Assembly: GCA_013339765.2 (NCBI GenBank) | Contig: CM023453.1 | Span: 26,551,868-26,615,867, forward strand | DNA from: Haemaphysalis longicornis | Lineage: Eukaryota; Arthropoda; Arachnida; Ixodida; Ixodidae | Reading direction: 5' to 3' | DNA: 64,000 nucleotides | Shown here: piece by piece, positions 10,705 to 21,894 of the stretch | Numbering within the stretch: position 1 is the stretch's first letter | How the letters are laid out: the number at the start of each line of letters is the position of its first letter | The notes under the pieces: generated by a model | What the model was told of the DNA's origin: nothing | Database searches by the model: none | Seen by the model: only the letters and a program-made list of their open reading frames with translations | Position numbers and translations under genes: made by a program

Positions 10705-12214
10705 GCTTGTCTCAAAAACTATTCCCATTTCGGATGCAAGCTCCAGTTTCGGTATGCGTAGTAGTATATGTATGGGGTTACACAACCCCAGGATTACGCA
10801 CTACCAGAGTGCAGGACGAACCGAGGGTGTTTTGGTACCCCGCAATTTTCTTTCCGTTTTCTACGCTCCTTATGCTTTACTTCTAACGCCACCTTCTCCA
10901 GTTTCGGGGATAGATGTGCTAAAATTTCAGTCCCTATCCTTTTAGGCGCAAAAGCATTTCAATCCATGACAATTGGGTTTACCATAACCTTGGGCGGATT
11001 GTCGGCACATTGTTCGAGCACGAATGTTTGTCTCATTCCCCACGCGTATGCACCGCTGCTTTGCCACACCCGGGCCGTGACGGTAACGCAGGAGCGAAAT
11101 AGAAGCTTCAGCCACAGAGAACTTCATCCGGTGCGTGCGTGTGGTCATGAAAAACATCCATGCTTTCGCTGCGCGTTCCCAGAATCGGGAAAGTAAAGAT
11201 TCGTGTTGTTGACGAGCGCCGCGCTGCACCTTCTAGTATAACCGTGTTCAAAGCTCTCGAGTTTCGCGGACTGAGCAGCGTCGGTCGGCGGCTCTGCGTG
11301 TCTGTCAAAATGAGCGTGCTGACGCGTATATTTGCGCATAATGCCGCAGGTCGACCGGCGGAAAACCCCGGCTCCCCGCGTACGCGTGCCCGCGTCGTCT
11401 ATGCGACGCGGTGAAAACCACGCCGCTGGCCCCTTTCCGTCTCTGTGCTGCCAACATGCCACCTGGTATGTGGGTCGCGCACTGGGCCATGCACGTGGAC
11501 GCTGCTGCGTCTGCCCCGCCATTCCAAAAAAAGGAAGAAAAAAGCCCCGCCTTCCCCTTCGCTTCCGTGTTCATAAATTGCGTGTTTAACTTGAGCCCTG
11601 CAGGTATGCACAACTGCAACCGGGCATAGTTCGCACAGCGCGTCCTGAGAAAACGTTCAGGCACTCACTTTTCGCTATCTCGCCTTGCGGAGCTTTTATG
11701 CACCCACTGGGATGCATATTTCTTCAAAACTGTATCGTCACGCGAAAAATCACGGAACTCTGTTTATCACATAGCATTCCACAGATCTGCTGCGACGAAT
11801 GTCGCCGGTAAAATATTTGTATGCAGGAAGCCATCCAGTAGGCTAACGGGTGGCAAATGAGGCCATAGTAAACTAATTTAATCTAAAAGCATTCACGGAA
11901 GCAGCACGGTGTCCTCAGTTGTTGAAGCCGTATCCGAACCACCTTCTGCCAAAACTTTCTACCACCTTGGCATGCTGCCTTAATTGTACCGACTCCAACT
12001 TATTCTGAATGACGAGTGTGTGCTCCATGGATACCGTTACAGTTTAGCGTTTTGTAAAGTAGCGCCACTTGTTACTGACGGATCCGCAGGAGAGGGGGAG
12101 GGGAGCAATCTCCTCCCCTTCCCCCTCCCCCACACACAAACTCACCAAGCGTATATAAAGTGCGAATACCTAGCCCACAAAGCGTTCCATCCCTACTTCC
12201 CTCCTGGCAGTGCT
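10705..12214. other. Unassigned stretch with GC-rich centre
   Basis: About 1.5 kb without a recognised gene. The part from 11140 to 11640 is GC-rich and open in several frames on both strands (for example 11145-11522 minus, 125 codons). The frames overlap heavily, have no domain I recognise and look like composition effects. A C/G-rich GGAGAGGGGGAGGGGAGC stretch lies near 12090. Confidence 0.45.
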
Positions 12215-13308
12215 TTAAAAGGGGCCATGCAGACAAAATACAAGTTTGTTTTATTCGAAAGATTTCGTGTATTATTGTGCCCCCAGCGCCTTCCCGGACG
12301 CAAACTATGCTTTATTCACTGAGAAATTAATCAATTTAAGTAAAAATTTTGATTCGACCGCCAAGTCGTGTGTTTTCATAACGTCTGCAATGACATCACA
12401 AGAACAGGTCTTTTATCTGCTGCGGAGCCTTGTTTACTGTTAGTCAACCTAGATGGCGCCACCATACCCGTTTTCTGCCTTTGCTTTGTTTTTGACCGCA
12501 GTTGTACCTGGCTTCTTTTTGTTATAGTAGAAAATAATCGTTTCGTGAAACATGGTGTTCGCTCGACAAATATAGTCACGTTAGACACCATCGCTTCTGC
12601 CAATCGGCCAGTGTCGCCTGAGACAACCCCAAAGCGCCGCAGTGCTGTGCAGCTAAAACAAGCCTAGTGCGCGCAGTACCAACAGCAGTACGCGTCGGTA
12701 CTTAAATGTTTACGTGCCCTTTCGTAACTTCCACTGTTTACCCCCCCCACTCTTACTGCTATAAAAAGAATGTGCCCTCACTTTAAGCGCAAATAGTTCG
12801 TTCAGCAAGCTTATAAGCCCTGCCTAATTCGCGTTTGCTTTTGCCGGCCTCAGCCAATCGCAGAGCTGGCACATATGAAATTCTTTTGATTGTAGGGTTT
12901 AACGCGCCGACGCAACGCAGGCGATGAGGCGCGCCGTAGTGGAGGGCTCCGGATTAATTTTGACCACCTGGGTATCTTTAACGTGCGCCGAAATCTCGTA
13001 CACACGGGCGTTTTTGCTTCTCGCCTCCATCAGAAAAGCTGCCTCCGCGGCCGGGAATCTAACCCGCGACCTCGTGTTCAGCAGCGCAACGCCTTAGCCA
13101 CTGAGCCACCGCGGCGGGTACATATGACATTCTGTTGCGGGAAATGAGCTAGTGGGTCGCATGGGCATTACCTTTTTTTGCTAATTATATAGCTTAATTA
13201 TATAGCTTATTTGAGCTAAGTTTACGTTAAAAGTGGCGTCAGTATGATTCTAACGAGGTAATCTTTCGAATGAACCAAACTTGTGTTTTGCCTGCATAGC
13301 CCCTTTAA
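12215..13308. mobile_element. TTAA-flanked MITE with ~48-bp TIRs
   Basis: The left terminus reads TTAAAAGGGGCCATGCAGAC and continues AAAATACAAGTTTG. The right terminus, read inward, is TTAAAGGGGCTATGCAGGCA and continues AAACACAAGTTTGG. Similarity extends to ATTCGAAAGATT on both sides, about 48 bp per TIR. TTAA lies at both ends. The interior has no transposase. A SINE (12885-13119) sits inside and accounts for part of the length, so the element was ~0.84 kb before that insertion. Confidence 0.82.
12885..13119 (-). mobile_element. tRNA-derived SINE with 14-bp TSD
   Basis: Read on the minus strand, the head has a pol III A box (TGGCTCAGTGGCTAAGG) and B box (GGTTAGATTCC), followed by the family body (CAAAATTAATCCGGAGCCC) and an AATCAA tail. 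Target-site duplications are ACATATGAAATTCT (12871-12884) and ACATATGACATTCT (13120-13133), one mismatch. The element is 235 bp and complete at both ends. It depends on a partner LINE for mobility. It is inserted in the TTAA-flanked MITE and so is younger than that MITE. Confidence 0.93.
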
Positions 13309-13674
13309 GGTGTCGGCTCCAGTTCATCGGCCTTACGAACTTTTTCCCGTTTTGTGACACGGACACCATTCTGAACTTGTGCCACCTAATTTGGAAGTTA
13401 CCGCCTTCTCCAAAGGACGTGACATTCTCATTCAGAAATTTGCACCACTATTTTCAAAGAAGATCCCCTTGACCTGCTCAGATCGGGCCCCTTCGCTGTT
13501 GAGTGTATGGCGAACGGCACGACTGTGAGTGGCCTGTTCAATACAGTGCGATTCTGTGCTCCTACTGTGTGTGCCCGGACACAGATCTAAGAGAACTAAA
13601 ACTACGGATTGGACGTTAAACAGGGATCTCCGCATGAAAAATTCCCCCGCATTTCCCCGAGGGGGAGAATGTGA

Positions 13675-14084
13675 AAGTGCGAATGCACGGTTGTCGGCCC
13701 GCTTGCGGCGCTTGCGCTCGGCCCCCGCAGCCCACCGCCTCGCCGCCTTCTCTTCCATCTCTTCCATCGGGTTTGTAGTATCACGTGTACACCACGCAGT
13801 TATCAAGCCGCTATAACGCCGCTGAGTCGCCAACGCACGCCGCTGACGACGTAGTTTGAATGCGTTAAAGATATAAAGCGCGTCACTAACACTGATATCA
13901 CCGTCGCATCCGTGGCTTGGTCGGTAGAGCGTCGCGCTGCAGCCGCAAAGTCCTCGGATCGAAACCTGGCGCCGGATGCTGTTTCTTTTTAAATATAGAG
14001 GAGCACTGCGGACGCCGACGCCGCCGCCGCCGCCGACGCCGGCGGTGGATGGTTTGGGGTCGCTTATAAAGTGCATTCGCACTT
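13675..14084. mobile_element. Small inverted-repeat element enclosing a tRNA-like sequence
   Basis: Inverted 14-bp ends AAGTGCGAATGCAC (13675-13688) and GTGCATTCGCACTT (14071-14084) span 410 bp. The interior holds GC-rich sequence, the tRNA-like stretch at 13906-13979 and a short GCC repeat (14011-14035). No target-site duplication is evident, and the short ends are themselves nearly palindromic, so the class is unclear: MITE, or SINE with a terminal hairpin. The minus strand is open for 216 codons across this region (13432-14082), but that frame has no domain I recognise. Confidence 0.5.
13906..13979 (+). tRNA. tRNA-like sequence or SINE head, Cys(GCA)-like loop
   Basis: 74 nt with a perfect 7-bp acceptor stem (GCATCCG with CGGATGC), a pairable D arm (GCTT with GAGC, one G-T), an A box (TGGCTTGGTCGGTAGAGC) and a B box-like GGATCGAAACC. 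The anticodon loop would be CTGCAGC, giving GCA. One anticodon-stem pair is mismatched, the T stem is weak, and three extra bases separate the T arm from the acceptor. A TTTTT pol III stop follows closely. I read it as a tRNA-derived repeat head, not a working tRNA gene. Confidence 0.4.
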
Positions 14085-14172
14085 AAAAACTTCATTTTTG
14101 TTTTGTTTTCCCTTGACTCTATCCCCAACCAGGGCCCACCGCTCCCTTTTCAATAAAGGAATTCATTCATTC
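14085..14172 (+). mobile_element. LINE-like 3' end with ATTC tail
   Basis: A short non-coding stretch with AATAAA at 14152-14157 followed by GG and ATTCATTCATTCC. The arrangement repeats that of LINE 3' termini elsewhere in the window. No coding part is attached, so this is a tentative call by analogy. Confidence 0.35.
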
Positions 14173-15002
14173 CCCCCTCTCTCACCAACGGGTCACTCTG
14201 GGTACGCCTAAGCCACCGGGTATAATCAGCATCAACAGGGCCTTCTAGTTGACTAGTTGACTAGTTCAAAGTTGTGCACGACAAAAGTGAGTAACCAATC
14301 CTTGTAGTGTTTCGCAAACATCAACGATAAAGTCACCAACGATATCCACCGTTCTCGTCTAAGCCCTGCAAAGTGTCTATACGTAAAGGTGTCGATGTCT
14401 GCTTCAGATTTTCCAGGGGGTTGTATGGGAAGATTAGCATACCGTCGCTGGTGTATGGGGACACCGGCCGCTGGATCCAGCATCAACAAGTATATACGCT
14501 TTGTGCTATTTTTCTCACATAGCGTAAGTTTTGGGAACCGGACGAAATAAAAAACACAGGGGTAAGCGCTGGACATTACACCACCGAGAGCGTATGCACG
14601 GCCCTGGTGTGTGCTTCCCTGTGCATCTGGGGATCGCCACCAGGTGGCCGACCGATGTGGGCGTGCTTCGCATCAGCTCTGCTAAGCACCGCTCGAAAGA
14701 CTCGCCAACGGCCTCCAGAGCCACAAAACGTACACCAGCCGATAGACCTCGTCAACGCGATTACCGGGACACCAAATTTCCATCAGGCAAGCCCCCTACA
14801 TTTTATTCTACGACTCTGAGAAAATTTGAAGCGGCGACCGCCACGCTAGCCCTAAATATAGGGTTAGCCGTGGTGACGGGGTAGCTTCCTCGGCAAGCTC
14901 GCTACATCGCTTCAGCTCGCCCACACCGACGCCGCCGCAGCGACCGGTGCTGCGTTCGCAAGCCTGTTGGCGCGCGTTCACAGCAGCCTTGCCCTCCCGA
15001 CC

Positions 15003-16605
15003 ATGGCATCCACGGCGATGACCGTTGAAGTTGAAGGCACCGAAATACCCCCGGAATCGTACAACCCCTGCAAATGGACCCTTATACGAAGACGCCAGCA
15101 AGCCCACCAAGCGACGCCGGGGACCGGCCCCCTCGCCTTCTTCTAGCCCCGGTACATCAAAGCAACACCCGTGGGAAAACAAGACACGCCCGCAAACTAC
15201 CGCCCCTAACTCCACTCCCGGAAACGGATATTAAAGTGGTTCTCCGACCTCGTGGAGGTCTTATATCTCTGAGACCTCCGCCCTAACCATCGCCACCGCC
15301 ATTCAACAACAAGCTGGCTTGGACATGAATGACACGGACCAGCTGCGACTTCACAAAAAAGCCAACTTCATGGTCGTCAGCACCCCGTCTGAGGAGAGAG
15401 CAACACGGTACGCAGCCCTCCAAAGTCTTCAGCTGGGTAACTGCACCTACCCCTTGGCCACACACATTCCGGCCCCATCAAACACATCCTCAGGTGTTGT
15501 CTTTGACCTCCACACCCAAGAGTCGTCCGAAGAGATCACAGAACAACTGATCCATTACAACCCCCACCTCAAGGTGCTAGATGCACGCCGCATGGGAACC
15601 ACCTCTTTTGTTCAGATCTTGTTCGATGGGCCCAGGGTGCCGTACTGGGTCAGGTACAGAATGACGACCCACCGATGCAAGCCACTGCGCCGGAAAGTGG
15701 AAACTTGTGCCCTGTGCTGGAGCGCGGGACACAGGCAGGATGTCTGCCCGCAGCGAAACCCCCCCAACCGATGCCCAACGTGCGGTACTCCTGACGCCAC
15801 TGAGACACACGCATGTGCTCCCAAATGCATTGTCTGCGATGGAGCACACGTCACGGGCTCTCCGGACTGTCCTCGACGTTTTCGTCCAAGACCCAAACCA
15901 ACGTATGCACAGATGTTGCAATGGCAAACCCCGAAGAACCAACACCAGAAAGATCAACCCTCCTCGAGTCACCCTCAACATGCCAGGATCCCCGGGAACA
16001 CCCATCGACAGCGCTCTCAGCCGAATCAACACCGCACCCAAACCAACCCTCAGGAGCAGCCAGAACCATCCATCTTAGAGCCACGCTCCCACCTCTCCGC
16101 CTCAAACGGACCTAGGATGCATCAGCCGGGACCCTCTCGCCAGCCAGACAACCTCTCACAAGTGAGCGGCCCAAGGGCCTTCAATCCAGTGGTCACTCAA
16201 CAACCCCCCATCCCATCAGCACCCGCCTCCCAACTTCCCCCTGCTGTACTGCAAGAAATGCAGGCCATGCGCGCTGAGCTTCACGGCAATGAGAGCTGAA
16301 AATGCCTCCCTACGCCAAACCCTGGCCCAACTTCGCACTCCCCCGCCCAATGCAGAACCCCCTCCAAAGCGAAAGGCCCAATCGCCCCCCTGAGCACGCT
16401 GCAATGCGACTCCCTGGGAAGAGAGGCTCACGCGTCTCGAGCAGCTTCATATAGAGCAGCTCAACTTATCCAAAACCTCTTGCAGAGCCAAGCAACAATG
16501 CAATCTCACATGGAATCCATAAAACAAGAGGTGTTCATGCACTTCCGTGCAACAGTTGCACAGACGAATGCCCCTCCTCCTCCCACTGATGCTACTTTGA
16601 CATAA
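15003..16605 (+). pseudogene. LINE ORF1, gag-like RNA-binding protein, broken
   Basis: ORF1 would coat the LINE RNA. A likely start is the ATG at 15003 (MASTAMTVEVEG), but this frame meets TAG near 15144 and coding continues in another frame. The longest open part is 15319-16299 (326 codons), with three zinc knuckles: CALCWSAGHRQDVC (CX2CX4HX4C), CPTCGTPDATETHAC and CIVCDGAHVTGSPDC. A Gln/Pro/Ser-rich region follows. After another shift, MRAENASLRQTLAQL and LQSQATMQSHMESIKQEV form coiled-coil stretches, ending near 16605. ORF2 starts about 8 bp later, giving a compact two-ORF layout. Confidence 0.85.
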
Positions 16606-16612
16606 CTGATAA

Positions 16613-19600
16613 TGGCTCGCCTTAAAGGGGTTTGGTTGTGGCAGTGGAACTGTCGTGGTTTCGGCAGAAAGAGAGCCCCCCTGGAATGCCTCCTCGAGTC
16701 CCAAAATGAACAACCCACATTATCACCATACAAGACCCCGCCGGTCCAGTAAAGTGTCGTGGGTATACCACTTATCAACATACCAACGACACAGCCATTC
16801 TTGTACAGCGCAACATCTCAGCACAACGGGACAGCCTTGCTGACAGCCCTATCCCTCACGACTTCTTAACTATCTTCCCCGCCAACAGCACTCAACCACC
16901 AATTTACATACTCAACATCTACAGTAAAACCCTCCGAACATCACCACAACTTCAAACCCCTCTTTTTAGCCGCCAAAGCCCATGCTGCGCAGCACCCCCT
17001 CATTATTACTGGGGACTTCAATGCTCCCCACACGGCCTGGGGCTATCCACGCGATACTAAGAAAGGAAGGCACGTCTGGGAGCTCCTCCAAACTCAGCAT
17101 TTCACTCTAGAGACACCTTCCTGATCAGCCAACACGAGAAGGAAATAGTGTCCAAAGAGACACTACACCGGACCTCACGATCACCTATCACACAGGGCCA
17201 ACCACCTGCAGCGTCTAGACCATACACTAGGCAGCGATCACCGCATTATACAGTTGCAATCTTCAAACCAGCCCCTAATCCCCCCCGCAAACTCCAAACT
17301 CCTATAACCGATTGGGCTGCCCTCCGGGAATTTCGTACTTCTGCTAACTCCAATGACCCAGCACTTACACCCCTAGCACAGTGGACGCAACAACTTCTCC
17401 ACGATGTCCACACGCACCAACATCCCCTAGACCCAGCCATACCATCTCCCATGTAGACGCCAGACTACACCACATGTGGGAAGCTCTTGGCAGCCTTAAA
17501 CGTCGCTGGCGATAAGCAACGTTATAACAGGCGCCTCAAAACCCGCATTGCCCACCTTGTAAAGGCCATAGAAACCCACTCCCAAACACTAGTTCAGGCA
17601 GCCTGGACACTGTATGCGACAATATTCGAAACGGCCTCAGCATGAAGCGCACTTGGGCTCTCCTAAGACACCTGATGGATCCCACTACTTCTCGAACTGT
17701 CCAATCTAATCGTGTAACGCAACTAGCCCGCCAATTAACCGACTCCAATCACACCTGGCCCCATGCACTAACCCAGCAGTACGTCCCAGTAGGCTTATCT
17801 GAGCCACTGCCTCAATACACCGGCCCCCCCTAACGAACCCCTTGATCTACCAATCCTTGAAGCGGAAGTGAGAGCAGTCCTACATGACCTCCGACTGCAG
17901 TCAGCTCCCGGTGGTGACCGCATTACCAATAAATTGCTCCGTAATTTAGATGATCCTTCAATAAAATATCTCACCGATCTGTTTTAACTCTACTGGGAAG
18001 CAGCACCCTCCCCCCGAGTTTACTCACGCAGAGGTCACTCTCATCCCTAAACCAAGGAAACCCTCTCCCACATTAACCTTCGGCCTATATCGCTAACTTC
18101 CTGCTTGGGAAAACTAATGTAGCGAATAGTACTTGCCCGGCTCAATAGCTACATTGAGGACAGCAGTTCCTTTCCCCACACATGTATGGATTCCGTGCAG
18201 GACCTTGCGGCTAATGACGTACACCTGCGCCTGTACACGGATCTCCTCCAGCAACCACCCAAACACGACTATTCGGCCATCTTAGCCCTAGACTTACAAA
18301 AAGCATTTGATCAGGTAACTCATCAAGCCATACTTCGAGGCCTTGCCAGCATAGCTCCCTGGGATCGTACATATAATTATGTAAAGGCATTCCTCTCAAT
18401 CGCACGGCACGCTACAAAATTCAGCGACCTCCAATCCCCCACCTACCAACTCCCGTCCATCGGCACTCCACAAGGTTCAGTCCTCTCCCCCCTCCTCTTT
18501 AATCTCGCTGTCTCCCATCTTCCCCCCATCCTGGACAATATTCCTCGGCTATGTTATAGTATGTACGCTGATGACATCACACGTAACCCAAATCATAGGC
18601 CTCCTGAGGCGCGTAACGGCTAGGGGCCACGGCCCGACGGAGAAGGACCGCTGCCGATTTATCCAGGCATTTCTACTGAGCCGCATTACCTACTCCCTCC
18701 CATATCTGTCCCTTTCTACCACGGAGGTCACCAAAGTAGATGGACTCATCCGTAAGGCGTACAGGGCTGCTCTCGGCTTGCCTCCTCACGCATCCACTGC
18801 CAAACTATGGGCCACCGGCACCTACAACTCCCTGGGCGAATTAATCGAAGCGCATCGTACGGGTCAGATACATCGCCTGGCTAAACACACACCTGGCCAA
18901 CTCTTACTTAAGAAGGCACAAATGCATACTCCTCTTACATCAACCCCCACGGCTCGCATTCCACCCGATTATAGAGATAACAATCACAAATCCGGCCACT
19001 CCCCCGCAATATGAACCCTATTCATCATACTGCCCGACGAGCTGCTCGAGCGCGTGCCCTCGTTTCTCCACTTTCCCCCCCTCGCCAAACACCTTCTACG
19101 TAGACGCTGCAGCACACAGGCACAAGCCGGCCTTCACTGTGGCTTGTCGTCTCCTCGCCGACTACTACTCCTCTGACGTCTCTCACTATTCCCACCACAA
19201 CCCCACATGTTGCGGAAGAGGTGGCCATAGCCCTGGCTCTCGCACACCGGCCTCCCCCTGATTTAATATTATCTGAATCAAAAACGGCCATCAAAAATTT
19301 GGCTAGCGGTTGTATCTCCACGCTAACCTGCAAAATTCTGCTCCAAAATTCAGCCCCCCAGCATCCCACGGAGCTCCTTTGGTTACCGGCACACACGGGA
19401 CTAGACGGCGCGGAGTGGGCTCATAGGGCGGCACGAGCACTCGTCACCCGTGCGCCTGACGAGACCACTTCCCGTCAAGGAGTTTACTCCGCCAGAGACT
19501 CCCTCACCACTTACAGGGAGGTTACAGATTACTACCGCCTCTCCCGCAACACGCTGCCCCCGGTTCACCCATCCCTAACCCCCTCGGAGGAACGGCTTTG

Positions 19601-19853
19601 GCGCCTCCTCCAAACGGAATCACTCCCCAACCGAGCCCTCCTTCATCACATTTACCCATCCGCCTACCCCTCTCCGCTCTGCCCGCATTGTGGCGCTAAA
19701 TCCACAGTGCAACACCACATGTGGGCCTGCCCCTCTGACCCCCACCCCACCATAACTTCCCCTGACCACTGGACGGAGGCCCTGGGCCGCTCGGACGAAG
19801 ACTCCCAGCGCCCACTGGTCACCCGAGCACAAGCCGTGGTGGCGGCCCCTTAG
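16613..19853 (+). pseudogene. LINE ORF2: APE endonuclease, RT, RNase H, broken
   Basis: The start is the ATG at 16613 (MARLKGVWLWQWNCRGFG). Endonuclease landmarks are WQWNCRGF and IITGDFNAPHTAWG (~17,005-17,040). RT landmarks are LQSAPGGDRI, MYGFRAG, LALDLQKAFDQV, GTPQGSVLSPLLFN and YADDIT (~18,568). Immediately after YADDIT the protein jumps to HVTQIIGLLRRVTARG, so roughly 150 residues of the palm-to-thumb region are missing. The RNase H part (19221-19853) keeps the motif LLWLPAHTGLDGAEWAH but shows LSES where a catalytic LSDS is usual. The C-terminal CPHCGAKSTVQHHMWACP is intact. There are many stops and frame changes; it is not functional. Confidence 0.87.
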
Positions 19854-20119
19854 GCCAGTGGCGTCAATAAAAGTTTTTATCTCTCTCTCTCTCCCTGTGC
19901 ATCTGTACCACTGTGTGAGTATTTGCGCTGGCGCAAAACTAAAAACAAAAAATCGCGGGGTAATCGTTGACCAGTACACTTCTTACAAAATGCGCTGTGG
20001 CCGCTGTTATGCTTCACCGTAGGTAGCCCTGTCGTTCTGCATAACGAAAGGCCAAGAAACATCAAGCTTGGTGAACCCCAAGCTATACGGGTACCTGTTT
20101 TCGTCGTTAGACTTCAATA

Positions 20120-21415
20120 CTGAAGAAGCGAAACACCACGTCCCACGAATAGGGGCGGGAGTGCCCCTTGTCGGCCACCGACGCGGGGGGAGGAGGAGGG
20201 AGAGGAGGATGATAAACTTTATTGTGATCATGGTGATGAAGGAGTGGACCCTCAGTCCAGGATACCATGGGACGACCTTGTTGTCTCAGCCCTGGATACC
20301 AGGAGTTGCTGCTCATCCAAGCCGGCGCTGGTCGTCAGGTTCTCCCACGGCTCAGGGAGGTGAAGGGAAGTGGGTGAAGGTGAGAGGGTGTAGTTATGTG
20401 CGCACCCCAAGATCACATGCATGACGTTACATCGGTTAAAGCAGAATTTACATGGGACAGGGTAGCAGGGTACTGGGGGAAATACATCTGATGTAGCCAA
20501 GTTGGGGGAGGAAAGGTGTTCGTCTGAAGCCTCTGTAGCCCTACTTCTTCTGTTTTAGTAACATGCGGGTGAGGAGGTGGCAAATGCTGTCTTGAAGTGC
20601 GGTAAGGTTGGATGATGTTTTGAAATGTGAGCAGGGGAACGAGACGGTGTTTCCTCAGAGGCCTGAGAGGAGAGTTCGCAGGCTTGTCTATGAGCAAAAT
20701 CATGGCCCGTTAGTAAGGAGTGTACCGGGGTCCACACAATGTTGATTTCCTGTTGGGGTCGTGTTGAGCCAGGAGCTTCCACGTAGTAGAGGCCACGTAA
20801 CCTGCTAAAAACCGTCGCGGATAGGGAAGAGTAAGATGAAGCATAGTTCTCGCTCGCAGTTTTTTGCCCGCGTGCGGAGCCTATCGTGCCATTGACAATA
20901 GGGGTAATTAGCTGCTCTATAAAATTATGTTTGTAAAGCGACTGGCTTGATTACGCCCAACGTTGAGGATAGGTAGCCTTAACTCAAAGCTGTTTACCTT
21001 TGCCGCCCAATGGGACGATCGGGTCCGCATGCTGACAAAAAAACCGGGCCATCTGAGGGGCGAAGAATGCAGTTTATAAGCGTATTCTCGGCACCTTGGC
21101 GTTTTTGCCCACGGAGATGAAACCATAGGGAGGTAGAGATATACAGTTTTGCTGTAAAAGTTTTGTGTCTTCGAGCACGAAGCCTTCTAGCTCGAGGTGT
21201 TGGAAAACGAGTGCCCTGGTGTTTTAGTACCGGGACTACATCAAACGATGGCGACGACAGGAGACGCTGAAAGCCCGAGCCCCTAAGGGGCTTCGCCTCT
21301 AAAAACTGCGAGCGAAAACTGCGTCCACATGACGCTCTTCATCTCCCTCGAAGATGGCTGAACGCGTTGGGCACTCCCGCCTCTATTCGTGGGGCGTTGT
21401 GTTTCGCTAGTTCAG
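20120..21415. mobile_element. TIR element carrying a nested LINE tail
   Basis: The left TIR starts CTGAAGAAGCGAAACACCAC (20120 on), and the right TIR read inward starts CTGAACTAGCGAAACACAAC (21415 back). Both continue through CCCACGAATAG and GGCGGGAGTGCCC, about 46 bp with few mismatches. No duplication is clear at the outer edges. The interior includes a minus-strand LINE tail (20186-20830) and, near the right end, GCCCCTAAGGGGCTTCGCC. No transposase is readable. Without the LINE the element is about 0.65 kb. Confidence 0.7.
20186..20830 (-). mobile_element. LINE 3' fragment with TCC-rich tail
   Basis: Minus frames contain a decayed RNase H end (WTPVHSLLTGHDFAHRQACE) and the downstream C-terminal region (a PPPHPHVTKTEEVGLQRLQT-type helix). 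The 3' end reads AATAAA (20223-20218) and then TCC/CTCC repeats down to 20186. It lies wholly within the TIR element at 20120-21415 and is therefore younger than it. Its 3' UTR resembles the fragment at 28765-29075. Confidence 0.7.
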
Positions 21416-21890
21416 CATGTGATATAGCAACTCCCCTTCCACGGCCAAACGCGACCGTCCCTCTTTCCCAGGTATTTTTCTGACCTTAGGGCTGACGTAG
21501 CGCTTTGATGTCTAACCACGTCAACAGGTAGCCGCAGCTTGGCGGACACTGAGTTTGATGCTGGGCCCGTCGTTAGGCACAATGTTAGGGCCAACTGCCG
21601 TTAAGCCTTACAAGGGCCACGACGGATAAACGGAGCATTGTATTGGATAAGGCTATTGTTGTCGTAAAACGTTTATTAAGAAAAAAGAGCAAGAAGGAGG
21701 CAAGAGAGAGTAAGGAGCGGTGGGTAGTCATTCGATTCCGCTAGGCTGCAGGCTGTCATTCCAGCCTTCGCATCGATTGACCTTTTCGTTTACCGATTCT
21801 CATGTTTGATTGGGCGGTTTTTTTCTTAGCCCAATTTTTTCCCCTCTCAAACTCACAGTTTTGGAAAGCGGGCACATTCGTTCCTTAAAG
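21416..21890. other. Mostly unassigned; possible minus-strand LINE end
   Basis: No coding frame of interest. At 21672-21677 the minus strand shows AATAAA (AATAAACGTTTTACGAC in the opposite direction), which could be another 3' terminus, but no tail repeat or coding part supports it. Confidence 0.3.
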
Positions 21891-21894
21891 CTTC

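Larger units (their letters stand above)
14812..19893 (+). mobile_element. Near-full-length dead LINE (APE, RT, RNase H type)
   Basis: The most complete LINE in the window: 5' UTR, gag-like ORF1, ORF2 with endonuclease, RT, RNase H and a C-terminal Cys/His region, then a 3' end with AATAAA (19866-19871) and a CT tail (19880-19893). The presence of RNase H together with an APE-type endonuclease points to the I/R1/LOA-like superfamily. Several frameshifts and stops break both frames, and one internal deletion sits behind the RT catalytic box. The 5' limit is estimated from where ORF1-linked sequence begins. Confidence 0.85.

Noticed and set aside
11145..11664. Overlapping 120-codon frames on both strands as genes
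   Set aside because: GC-rich segment with several mutually overlapping open frames, no domain and no start or splice context.
13432..14082. 216-codon minus frame as a gene
   Set aside because: It runs across an inverted-repeat element, a tRNA-like sequence and a GCC microsatellite; composition explains the openness.
15577..16105. Minus-strand frames (154, 94 and 84 codons) within the LINE ORF1
   Set aside because: Shadows of the zinc-knuckle-coding plus strand.
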